NCBI RefSeq assembly: GCF_036244895.1
Contig: NZ_BQKE01000001.1
Span: 992,001 to 1,056,000, forward strand
Source: Persicobacter diffluens
GTDB lineage: Bacteria > Bacteroidota > Bacteroidia > Cytophagales > Cyclobacteriaceae
Reading direction: 5' to 3'
DNA length: 64,000 bases
Position 1 is the first letter of the stretch, and each line of letters opens with the position of its first letter. Positions 26,018 to 34,187 of the stretch are shown piece by piece. Below the pieces are notes generated by a model. That model was not told the DNA's origin and did not search any database. It was given only the letters and a program-made list of their open reading frames with translations. Both the position numbers and the translations under genes were made by a program.

Positions 26018-28609
26018 TTGATGAAAACTGTACAGTTGAACGTACTGAATAGTACGATCATCAGAGGTACGATCTTACTTCTGATGCTTTGTGGAAATGT
26101 GAGATGTTGGGCACCGGTTTATGCGCAATCAGCACAAATGATCAGTGGTCATGTTGTTGATGAAAATGGACAAGAAATGCCTGGAGTTACCGTGATGATT
26201 AGCGGCACTACTCAAGGTACGATTACCAACCTCGACGGTGGTTTTGAATTAACTACTGCGCTCCCTACTAATCTACACTTTTCTTATGTGGGCTATGCTG
26301 ATCATGATCTGACAGTGAGTTCCGCAGACCAATCTTTACAAATTCAGTTAGATCCTACTGATGTAAAGTTAAATGATGTCGTCATTCTGGGATCCAGAAA
26401 TGCCAACAGAGCACTTACCGAAACGCCCGTTCCGGTAGACATCATCGCCCTTGACGAAGTAACCAATTCCACAGGGCAAATGGATTTATCACAATTATTA
26501 CAATTTGCTGTTCCTTCCTTCAACTCCAACCGTCAGGCGGGTTCTGATGGAAGTGACCACATTGATGCCGCTACTTTGAGAGGCATGGGCCCTGATCAGG
26601 TGTTGATTTTGGTGAATGGCAAAAGAAGACATACTTCCTCCTATGTCAACCTATTGGGAACCAGAGGTAGAGGTGCGGTTGCGACTGACCTGAATACCAT
26701 TCCGGTATCCTCTATTGAAAGAATTGAAGTGCTTCGTGATGGTGCTGCGGCACAGTATGGCTCAGATGCTATTGCCGGAGTCATTAACATTGTATTGAAA
26801 AAACAAACCGGAGCAGGTAGCTTGAATGCCGGGACAGGAATCACCCAGGAAGGGGATGGCGAGAACCTGATGGTCTCCGGAAATTATGGCTGGAAAGCCG
26901 GAAAAGACGGTTTTGTAAACGCCTCGGTAGAAATTAACAAAAGAGGCATGACCGACAGAGCACCTGAAGGGGAGATGCGGGTGATCGGTGATGCGGATGT
27001 TTTGAACATCGGAACCATGTTGAATGCCGAATTTGGGGTAAGTGAGAAAACAAGCATTTACGCTTTCGGTGGATTTAATTATAGAGATGCGCTTTCTGGT
27101 GCTTGGGGAAGAGAAGCGAATGATCCTGAAAGAAATATTCAGGAAATTTACCCGAATGGTTTTGTGCCTTATTTGGCTTCAGAAGTAATCGATAACTCGC
27201 TGGCTTTTGGTGTAAATTCTGAATGGAAAGGCTGGAAGATCGACCTGGGAAATGCCTTCGGATACAACCAATCTTCTTTTGACATCACCAAGACTTTGAA
27301 TGCCTCTTTGGGCCCTGATTCTCCTACTTCTTTTTATGCAGGTAAATTCCAGTATGCCTCCAATACTACTAACCTGGATCTTACTAAATTCTATCCTTCG
27401 GTAATGGAAGGTTTGAATATTGCTTTTGGTTCTGCTTTCAGAGTGGAGAATTATCAGATTCACCAGGGAGAAGAGGCCAGCTGGAAAAATTACGGTTATG
27501 TGGACAGCGAAGGCAATGTGAAGGCTGGTGGTGCGCAAGGATATCCTGGTTTTAGACCGGAGAATGAAGTAAATGAGAGCAGAAATAACATCGGTGGATA
27601 TGTGGATGTTGAACTGGACCTAACGGAGAAATTCATGATCGGTACGGCAGTTAGAGCCGAGCATTATTCTGATTTTGGCTCCACGGTGACCGGTAAAATT
27701 GTATCCAGATACAGCCCGGTAGAAATGTTGTCGATCAGAGGTGCGGTAAGTACCGGTTTCAGAGCGCCATCTTTACAGCAAGCTTATTATAACTCTACTT
27801 ATACGGACTTCGTGGGTGGCGTAGCACAGGATGTGGTATTGGCCAGAAACGATTCTGAAGTGGCGAAAGCTTTGGGTATTCCGGAATTGAAAGAAGAGCA
27901 ATCTCAGAACTACTCTTTGGGAATGACCTTGACGCCAGTGGATGGTTTGACCATTACTTTAGATGGCTACCAGATCAATGTTTATGACAGAGTAGTAGTA
28001 ACCGGCTATTTTGATTCAGAAGATCCGGATGTAGGGCATATTTTGCAGGAGCAAGGCGTGGATCAGGTCGCTTTCTTTACCAATGCGGTAGATACGAAGA
28101 CTTATGGTTTTGACTTTGTAACGACTTACACCACCAATATCGGTCAGGATAAACTGACGGCGAGTCTGGCAGTTAACCACAACGTAACGGAGGTAACGGC
28201 GGTGCATACTTCCGATCAGTTGGCGGGTAAAGAAGATATTTACTTTGGTGAGCGGGAAAGACTATTCTATGAAGGTTCAGCGCCTAAATGGAAAGGTAAT
28301 GTGATGTTGAATTATCAGCATAATAAGTGGTCGGCGATGATCAGAGCCAACTATTTTGGTCAGGTAACCTTAGGAACCTGGACGGGTGATGGAATGGTTG
28401 CGGTTTATGATCCTAAAACCACTACGGATGTATCTTTTAGCTATCATCCGACAGATAAGTGGAACTTTACGCTGGGCGGATCAAACATTTTCAATGTGTA
28501 TCCGGACAAGCAGGATCCTTATGAGACTGATAACGGTGGTTATTGGGATCCGGTGCAGATGGGCTTCAATGGGGCTTATTGGTACTCTAAAGTTTCTTTT
28601 AATTTCTAG
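26018..28609 (+). CDS. TonB-dependent receptor with regulatory-like N-domain
   Basis: A large outer-membrane receptor (863 residues) powered by TonB. A rather long signal region ends near APVYAQ (about residue 37). The carboxypeptidase-regulatory-like domain (about 40-120; SGHVVDENGQEMPGVTVM) is followed by the plug (about 130-240; ATLRGMGPDQVLILVNGKR and IPVSSIERIEVLRDGAAAQY) and a barrel ending in WYSKVSFNF. The plug with VNGKRRHTS and the overall length resemble siderophore or vitamin-type receptors more than SusC, and no SusD follows; the ligand is unknown. It is preceded by a structured leader and followed by a strong terminator, so it is monocistronic. Confidence 0.95.
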   Translation: MMKTVQLNVLNSTIIRGTILLLMLCGNVRCWAPVYAQSAQMISGHVVDENGQEMPGVTVMISGTTQGTITNLDGGFELTTALPTNLHFSYVGYADHDLTVSSADQSLQIQLDPTDVKLNDVVILGSRNANRALTETPVPVDIIALDEVTNSTGQMDLSQLLQFAVPSFNSNRQAGSDGSDHIDAATLRGMGPDQVLILVNGKRRHTSSYVNLLGTRGRGAVATDLNTIPVSSIERIEVLRDGAAAQYGSDAIAGVINIVLKKQTGAGSLNAGTGITQEGDGENLMVSGNYGWKAGKDGFVNASVEINKRGMTDRAPEGEMRVIGDADVLNIGTMLNAEFGVSEKTSIYAFGGFNYRDALSGAWGREANDPERNIQEIYPNGFVPYLASEVIDNSLAFGVNSEWKGWKIDLGNAFGYNQSSFDITKTLNASLGPDSPTSFYAGKFQYASNTTNLDLTKFYPSVMEGLNIAFGSAFRVENYQIHQGEEASWKNYGYVDSEGNVKAGGAQGYPGFRPENEVNESRNNIGGYVDVELDLTEKFMIGTAVRAEHYSDFGSTVTGKIVSRYSPVEMLSIRGAVSTGFRAPSLQQAYYNSTYTDFVGGVAQDVVLARNDSEVAKALGIPELKEEQSQNYSLGMTLTPVDGLTITLDGYQINVYDRVVVTGYFDSEDPDVGHILQEQGVDQVAFFTNAVDTKTYGFDFVTTYTTNIGQDKLTASLAVNHNVTEVTAVHTSDQLAGKEDIYFGERERLFYEGSAPKWKGNVMLNYQHNKWSAMIRANYFGQVTLGTWTGDGMVAVYDPKTTTDVSFSYHPTDKWNFTLGGSNIFNVYPDKQDPYETDNGGYWDPVQMGFNGAYWYSKVSFNF

Positions 28610-28637
28610 TATTCCAATTAAATCTGGATATTCGTTC

Positions 28638-28668
28638 AAGCCTCGGCCTTTTGGGTCGGGGCTTTTTT
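28638..28668 (+). terminator. Terminator of the TonB receptor gene
   Basis: A 10-bp stem with G-U pairs, AGCCTCGGCC (28639-28648) / GGTCGGGGCT, closes a short loop and is followed by six T. Confidence 0.9.
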
Positions 28669-28708
28669 AGTTTAAAGAAGAAGGGAGATGTGGGGAAGAC
28701 AGGCCACG

Positions 28709-29069
28709 AAATAGGCGGAGGAATGAGAGTTGGATTGGGGATGAATTTTAGCCACAGATTTCACAAATTTTCACTGATTAATGCATTGAGGTAGTTTTCA
28801 ATTAACCGGTTTAGGTTAACGAGGAAGTACGCTGCGATTTGGGGGAGTTACTAATTAGGAGAATGAAGGAGACTTGGATAAGGGAAGTGAATTTTAGCCA
28901 CAGATTTCACAAATTTTCACTGATTAATGCATTGAGATGGTTTTCAATTAACCGGTTTAGGTTAATGAGGAAGTACGCTGCGAAGTGGGGGAGTTATTAA
29001 TTAGGAGAATGATGGAGAATTGGATAAGGGGAGTGATTTTTAGCCACAGATTTCACAAATTTTCACTAT
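28709..29069 (+). repeat. 146-bp tandem repeat, about 2.5 units
   Basis: The string TTTTAGCCACAGATTTCACA recurs with its G at 28751, 28897 and 29043, an exact 146-base period. Between the marks the units are nearly identical, and each full unit contains the hairpin TTAACC-GGTTTA-GGTTAA and GAGGAAGTACGCTGCGA. The segment before the first mark (from about 28709) also matches the unit ends. It lies between a terminator and a minus-strand hypothetical gene, with no open frame conserved. From 29070 to 29251 I see nothing further. Confidence 0.9.
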
Positions 29070-29251
29070 TGATTGTTTCGTTGGTTTAGGGCACAGCTCT
29101 GAATCGGGATTATTGGTGCAGCGCATTTTAATATCTCAAAAGCAGCATTGATAAGTTTTGGTCGCTACTGTTTTGGCTCGTCAATTTTATTCAAAGCCAG
29201 GAATTTTTTGTCTAAAATCTATTTCCAAAATAAGAATGGAATCGGGGGGAT

Positions 29252-29839
29252 TTAGGGTAGTCGATTGTAAAAGTGAACCGCTTCCTTCATTTTTCTTTTT
29301 CGAATGGCTTTAATGATAAAAGAGGACAGTCCTACTCCGGCGCCTGCAAAAAGGAGGGGGGAAGGTTGATTGATATTTTGGAGGCCCTCCGCATTGGTTT
29401 GGGTAGCGGTATGCATAATGCCCACGGCCACCAAGGCAATGCCGCTATAGAGTAGCCCGTTTTCCGTCCGTTTCAATCGGTTGATTTTTTTAAAATACTC
29501 CTGCATGGCCCTTTCATCTGCTAGCGCTTTTTGCAAATTCTCCCAGCTGGCCTTTTGCAGAGGCGCATCCCCTTTTTGAAAATACAGCTGTGTTAAGTTT
29601 TGAGGTGCCAAATGTCCGTTTAATGCATTGTGCCCATACAAAAGCTCTTTTTTGCTGTAGAGTTGAATAGCTTGTTTGCCTGCTTTATTAGTCGTCAGAA
29701 CCTCCTTTTTGGTTTCGTGCTTGGCAAAAAATGGATATTTGGTCCGATAGTGCTGGTCGAAATGAAAATAGCTTTGACCAACGGCATTCAAGCTGATGAA
29801 GAAAGTGAACAGGCAAGAGAAAAATAGAAAGGATCTCAT
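29252..29839 (-). CDS. Hypothetical membrane-anchored envelope protein
   Basis: A 195-residue protein that I do not recognise. It starts with a signal peptide MRSFLFFSCLFTFFISLNAV cleaved near GQ. A polar region follows with tyrosine and histidine-rich stretches (SYFHFDQHYRTKYPFFAKHE). Two hydrophobic segments near the C-terminus (about 128-145, LLYSGIALVAVGIMHTA, and 162-180, PLLFAGAGVGLSSFIIKAI) suggest a membrane hairpin with a short basic tail. It is transcribed alone, convergent with the upstream receptor gene across a tandem repeat. No functional assignment is justified. Confidence 0.65.
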   Translation of the reverse strand: MRSFLFFSCLFTFFISLNAVGQSYFHFDQHYRTKYPFFAKHETKKEVLTTNKAGKQAIQLYSKKELLYGHNALNGHLAPQNLTQLYFQKGDAPLQKASWENLQKALADERAMQEYFKKINRLKRTENGLLYSGIALVAVGIMHTATQTNAEGLQNINQPSPLLFAGAGVGLSSFIIKAIRKRKMKEAVHFYNRLP

Positions 29840-30090
29840 CCGAAAAAATGCTTAGGTAGGTGTTAATTGTCTTTTGTGGTGAAAATCTAAAATAAAAATT
29901 TGTAAAATAAACAAAACGCAGCGCCTTTCTTTTGTTGTTGGTCGATTTTCTAGAATTCGTACAATTTTAGCGCCTGGTAGAGCGGAGTTTTGCATTGGTT
30001 GATTCCTTTCGGGCGTTGGTTGAAATTTTTTTATCTCCTTTTAATTATTGTCGTGATTAGTATTGTAATCGAACAACAAAATTCAACACC

Positions 30091-31011
30091 ATGAAAAATA
30101 AAGGTCTGAAATTAATATTACTAATAGGGTGCTTCCTGTTAGTTTCGGTATCGGTTTTTGCGATTAAAGGAAACCGAAAAGGCAAAGGAGGTGGTGAGAT
30201 GCGGGCTTATTTTAAGGAGACCATTCTTCCGGAAATTCAAGCGCAACGGAAAGCCTTTGATGATAAATTAAGTAATAAGGAAAAGAAAAAAATCACGGAG
30301 TTACGCGCAAGGCTTGAAGTTTTGAAAGCGAATGGAAAGCAAAAGAAAGGGCAGCGCGGAGCACTTGAAGAGGAGTCCTTTGAATTGCCTTCTGCGGAGG
30401 AAAGAGCTCAAATGCGCGCCGTGGAAAAAGAAAAAAGAGCGATAATGACCGAAGCCTGGGCAATAGCTGATAAGCACGAAGCGGAATTGGAGGAGGTCAT
30501 CGTAGCGATGGAACCCTTGCTTCAAAAATGGCATGGAGAGATGAAGCTCATGAAGGAGGAGAAGCTGGCGAAAATGAAAGAACGTCGTGCAGAAAAGGGG
30601 AGTCCGGAAGGTCGAGAAAGAAAAGGGCGACATGGGGAAATGCGTCACCGCGGTCCACGGGGCAAACATCAATTTGGGAATATGGGAATGCTTTCAAATG
30701 GGGCGATGTTTGTTCTGATGGATCCGGATAAGGACCCAATGGAAGATGGAACTCCTGGTAACAGAGGTCCCCGGGCCTTCCCCAATCCGGTAAGTGATGT
30801 GATGAATGTGGATCTTTCAGATTATGAGGGACAGGCGGTAACACTCACGGTGGTACTGAAAGGTGGCGAGGAAGTAAAGAATGTTCAGGTACAAGCGGAA
30901 CATGAAGTCACCTATCAATTGGCTACCGGTGATTTAAGTGCCGGCATGTATCTGTTGAGAATCAAAGCGGAAGGCGAAAAAGCCCAGACCATTCGTTTTA
31001 TTAAAAAATAA
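30091..31011 (+). CDS. Secreted charged helical protein with T9SS-type C-terminal domain
   Basis: The 306-residue protein has a signal peptide (about 1-23; LKLILLIGCFLLVSVSVFA), a long strongly charged helical region (about 35-175, rich in Lys, Glu and Arg, with KRAIMTEAWAIADKHEAELE), a basic Gly/Arg/His stretch (about 170-200), and a C-terminal domain of about 80 residues with AFPNPVSDVMNVDL and SAGMYLLRI, the signature of type A type IX secretion sorting domains. That implies export across the outer membrane by the Por system. The helical part vaguely recalls Spy/CpxP-like periplasmic chaperones, but this is only a resemblance in composition. A terminator follows; it is monocistronic. Confidence 0.82.
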   Translation: MKNKGLKLILLIGCFLLVSVSVFAIKGNRKGKGGGEMRAYFKETILPEIQAQRKAFDDKLSNKEKKKITELRARLEVLKANGKQKKGQRGALEEESFELPSAEERAQMRAVEKEKRAIMTEAWAIADKHEAELEEVIVAMEPLLQKWHGEMKLMKEEKLAKMKERRAEKGSPEGRERKGRHGEMRHRGPRGKHQFGNMGMLSNGAMFVLMDPDKDPMEDGTPGNRGPRAFPNPVSDVMNVDLSDYEGQAVTLTVVLKGGEEVKNVQVQAEHEVTYQLATGDLSAGMYLLRIKAEGEKAQTIRFIKK

Positions 31012-31044
31012 TTCATTGAAAAAACAGTCGTAAAGTAGGTGTAG

Positions 31045-31074
31045 AGGGGAGTCCGAATAGGGCTCCCTTTTTTT
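31045..31074 (+). terminator. Terminator of the T9SS-tail protein gene
   Basis: GGGAGTCC (31047-31054) pairs with GGGCTCCC (31060-31067, with a G-U pair) around a 5-base loop and leads into seven T. Confidence 0.88.
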
Positions 31075-31100
31075 GACCGAATGATGCCTGGCAGGTTAAT

Positions 31101-31317
31101 GTCGAATTAATGATACTTCCATCATCGCTTAACGGCAAGGCTGGAAATAGTAAGGGATTTGTCCTGTTTCAAGTTTTTTACAGAGAAGCAGATGAATGAG
31201 GGGAATACAAGTCTGTCCCAATTTGGGCTATTAACAAATCAAATAACATGAGGCTTTTGGCTTGGAAATGAGTCGATTGAATAGAGATGTTAGGTTTAGT
31301 GGTGGATAGTTCGAGTT
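31101..31317 (+). repeat. Dispersed intergenic repeat, copy 4
   Basis: The middle is well conserved (CAAGGCTGGAAATAGTAAGG, TGTTTCAAGTTTTTTACAGA, GAAGCAGATGAATGAGGGGA, CCCAATTTGGGCTATTAACA); the ends are more degenerate (TCGAATTAATGATACTTCCA on the left, TTAGTGGTGGATAGTTCGAG on the right). It occupies most of the gap between the T9SS-tail gene and ruvC. Nothing else is seen in 31318-31445. Confidence 0.72.
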
Positions 31318-31445
31318 GAAAATCAGGAACACTCTGTTCTATGACTTGAAAGTAAACCTCTAGATAGTTTTATAGAATCTTATTGCAAAATTCGGCCTCG
31401 ATTTCTTTGGAACCTGGTGGAAAGGTTCCAAATGGAAATTCAGAC

Positions 31446-31997
31446 TTATTTTTGTCTTTCCGGATTGGCTTTCAGGAAAGCTCCCCAGGAAGTGCTTTTG
31501 GTCGTTTGTTCGCCGCCCAGAAAATGATGGGTGATGGCCACGCCCAAGGCATCAGTAGCATCCAGATACTCCGGAATTTCCTTTAGGTTCAGCAAGGTTT
31601 TCAGCATGGCAGCTAATTGTTCCTTACTGGCATTTCCGTTTCCGGTGACAGATTGTTTTACTTTTTTGGGGGCGTATTCGGTAACCGGCAACCCATGATT
31701 GAGTGCTGCCACCATGGCAACCCCCTGAGCTCTGCCCAGTTTCAGCATGGACTGCACATTTTGACCATAAAAAGGAGCCTCTAATGCCACTTCATCCGGA
31801 AGATATTCTTCAATAATGCCCCAGACCCTTTCATAAATTTTCTGTAATTTTAGCGCATGGGAGCTGTACTTTTTTAAGTGAATGACCCCGTATTGAAGGC
31901 AGGACATCTTATTTCCCTTCACCATGATTACCCCATACCCCATTACTTGCGTGCCGGGGTCCAAACCTAAAATTATCTTTTCTGTGCTAGATGCCAT
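31446..31997 (-). CDS. ruvC: Holliday junction endonuclease RuvC
   Basis: Cleaves four-way DNA junctions during recombination and repair, working with RuvAB. From the ATG at 31997 the protein has 183 residues and starts MASSTEKIILGLDPGTQVMG. The four acidic catalytic positions are seen in GLDPGT, LEAPFYG, and DATDALGVAITHH, the last supplying two; the loop APKKVKQSVTGNGNASKEQ is also typical. A longer frame reaches 32090 but the added 31 residues do not belong to the family. The start region is divergent from, and possibly overlaps, the membrane protein gene on the other strand. Confidence 0.95.
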   Translation of the reverse strand: MASSTEKIILGLDPGTQVMGYGVIMVKGNKMSCLQYGVIHLKKYSSHALKLQKIYERVWGIIEEYLPDEVALEAPFYGQNVQSMLKLGRAQGVAMVAALNHGLPVTEYAPKKVKQSVTGNGNASKEQLAAMLKTLLNLKEIPEYLDATDALGVAITHHFLGGEQTTKSTSWGAFLKANPERQK

Positions 31998-32934
31998 CCC
32001 AATTTCAATTGCCAAAAAATATCTGCGCCAGGCCTTCCCTGTTTTAAAGGTGGTCCTTTGGTGTGCGCTGATGATTGTTTTATGGGGCAAAATAAGGGAT
32101 AATTTTTCAGCTCAGGAAATTTATTTACACATTGTCCGAATTCCCGCTTTAGGCTTTTGGGGGATGTTGTTGCTTTTGATGATGTTGCTCAACTGGGGGC
32201 TGGAGGCGGCCAAATGGAAGCTGATCGCTTCTTCGGTGAAAAATATCTCTTTATGGGAGGCCTTTAAAGGGGTTTGGTCTGCATTAGCTTTTTCCCTGGT
32301 AGGGCCTATGGGACTAGGTCATCATATGGGCAGAATTTTGTCTTTAAATTCCACAGTAAGGTTTCGGCTAATCCTGCCTATTTTTGTGGGGCAGGCGGCG
32401 CAAATGTTCTGGACGACTTGCTTTGGGCTTTGGGGCTTTGGGTTTTACTGGCAGCGCGGTCTGGTGACTTCCTTTTCGCATAGTGGGTATTTGGTCCCGG
32501 TGTTGACTGTCCTGATCCTGGTGGTCGTTTTCCTGTTTCGGAAGTATTCTCCGCGGGAAAAGTGGCGGCGGCAGGCTCGCTTTCTGTTCAACAGCTTTTC
32601 TCATCATGATTTTCTTCGCATATGGCTGCTGGCGCTGGGTCGCTATCTTGTCTTTTGCCTGCAGTTTTTGCTGATATTTAAATTGTTAGGGATCGAATTG
32701 CCTATATTAGAAATACTCAGGGGCATTGCTTTTATGTTTCTGGCGAAATCTGTTATCCCTGCGGTACATTTATTAGGAGATTTGGGCATCCGGGAGTTTG
32801 CACTTTGGTCCTATTTCTCTTTATTCCCTGTGGATATCAGTTTGATAATCGCCGGAGGCCTGATGCTTTGGGTGGTGAACGTTTTAATTCCCGCTTTTTG
32901 GGGCTCGTTTTTTATTTTCAAATGGTCACAATAA
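31984..32934 (+). CDS. Polytopic membrane protein, LPG-synthase-TM (flippase-like) family
   Basis: A membrane protein with about eight hydrophobic spans and the pattern of the UPF0104/lysylphosphatidylglycerol synthase transmembrane family, seen in WGLEAAKWKLIASSVKNISL, GVWSALAFSLVGPMGLGHHMGR and SVIPAVHLLGDLGIREFALW. Homologues often sit beside glycosyltransferases that act on lipid-linked sugars. The start is uncertain: GTG at 31984 is chosen as the closest to ruvC; an ATG at 31924 would overlap ruvC by 74 bases. It overlaps the glycosyltransferase gene by 13 bases, so the two are translationally linked. Confidence 0.75.
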   Translation: MLDAIPISIAKKYLRQAFPVLKVVLWCALMIVLWGKIRDNFSAQEIYLHIVRIPALGFWGMLLLLMMLLNWGLEAAKWKLIASSVKNISLWEAFKGVWSALAFSLVGPMGLGHHMGRILSLNSTVRFRLILPIFVGQAAQMFWTTCFGLWGFGFYWQRGLVTSFSHSGYLVPVLTVLILVVVFLFRKYSPREKWRRQARFLFNSFSHHDFLRIWLLALGRYLVFCLQFLLIFKLLGIELPILEILRGIAFMFLAKSVIPAVHLLGDLGIREFALWSYFSLFPVDISLIIAGGLMLWVVNVLIPAFWGSFFIFKWSQ

Positions 32935-34064
32935 TTTACTTAATCATAATGGTACTTTACAGTATCGTCGTCATGATGAATGGCTACGGCTGGCTGAGGA
33001 ATGTCAAATACCGACAGCCCTACTGTGTGAAGGTGTCCGTGATTGTGGCGGCCAGGAATGAGCAAAATGGTATCGGGGATTTATTAAAGGATTTGAGCCG
33101 GCAACGGTATCCGGATTTGGAAGTGATCGTAGTAGATGATCATTCAGAGGATGCGACTGCCATTGTAGTGAAAAGATGGGCAGAGCGGGATCATCGGATT
33201 AAATACTTCACCCTGGAGGAGGGGACTGGGAAAAAGAGTGCGGTGAGTTATGGTATTGAACGGGCCGGCGGTGAGATCATGCTATTCACAGATGCTGATT
33301 GTTCGGTGGGCCCTTTCTGGATAGATCGCATGGTGCGTCCTTTTCAAAACGATCAGGTACATATGGTGCTGGGGCCGGTTATGCTGACGGCTCATCAGGG
33401 ATTTTTCTCTCGTTTGCAAAAAATGGAATTCAGCAGTCTGATGGGTTTTACCGGCGGAATGAGTGGTTGGGGAAACCCAATTTTCTGCAATGGCGCAAAT
33501 TTAGCTTATCGCAAACCCACCTTTGAGGCGCTGGGCGGATTTAAAGGGATCGATGGAATCCCCACCGGAGACGATGAGTTATTCATGCGGAAAGTATTGA
33601 AGGATTTTCCGGATGGTGTAATTTTCCAAACCTCCCAAAAATCGGTGGTGGTTACAGCTCCTCCGCTTAGCTGGAAGCAGTTTGAGGCGCAAAGGGTGCG
33701 ATGGGCCAGTAAATGGAATTATCAGAAAACAGTGGTGGAATCCTTACCGGCGGTGTTGATCTTTGTCATTCATGCTGCTACGCTTTTGATGTTGGTGGCC
33801 GGTTTTTGGGATCATCTTTATTGGTATGTGGGGCTCTGTGGTCTGGGCTTGCGATTGCTTTCCGAATATATTTTGCTTCGGGGAGTGTATTTTTTTACCA
33901 GACAGTCCTGGGATTTTGTCGCCTTCGCAGCGATGTTTCTGCTTTATCCCTTTTATGCCGTTTATTTTGCTTTTAAAACCCTGTTGGGGGATTATCAGTG
34001 GAAGGGGCGACAAAATAAGGAAGAAGAAACCGCTCCCGTACATTCTGGGAAGAGGGTAGATTGA
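32922..34064 (+). CDS. Family 2 glycosyltransferase, membrane anchored
   Basis: A processive-type GT-A glycosyltransferase of 380 residues from the ATG at 32922. An N-terminal span (TIIYLIIMVLYSIVVMM) precedes the catalytic domain with VSVIVAARNE, VIVVDDHSED, the DxD-like FTDADCSVG and the QxxRW-type QRVRWASKW; two or three spans follow at the C-terminus. A longer frame from 32805 lies inside the upstream gene and is not preferred. With the flippase-like membrane protein upstream it probably makes a glycolipid or a surface glycan; donor and acceptor are not readable from sequence. Confidence 0.9.
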   Translation: MVTIIYLIIMVLYSIVVMMNGYGWLRNVKYRQPYCVKVSVIVAARNEQNGIGDLLKDLSRQRYPDLEVIVVDDHSEDATAIVVKRWAERDHRIKYFTLEEGTGKKSAVSYGIERAGGEIMLFTDADCSVGPFWIDRMVRPFQNDQVHMVLGPVMLTAHQGFFSRLQKMEFSSLMGFTGGMSGWGNPIFCNGANLAYRKPTFEALGGFKGIDGIPTGDDELFMRKVLKDFPDGVIFQTSQKSVVVTAPPLSWKQFEAQRVRWASKWNYQKTVVESLPAVLIFVIHAATLLMLVAGFWDHLYWYVGLCGLGLRLLSEYILLRGVYFFTRQSWDFVAFAAMFLLYPFYAVYFAFKTLLGDYQWKGRQNKEEETAPVHSGKRVD

Positions 34065-34187
34065 GGAGATTTTTATTCCTTGATGCTGTGAGCTCTCAGT
34101 CCGATTACTCAGACGCTCTTTTGAAGTCAGGGTGTCTAATTTCTTCTGTTAAATCCATCACCTTATTTTTCTACACGCTTTTAGATT

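Noticed and set aside
28709..29069. CRISPR array
   Set aside because: The unit is 146 bases with only 2.5 copies and no short-repeat/spacer alternation; there are no cas genes.
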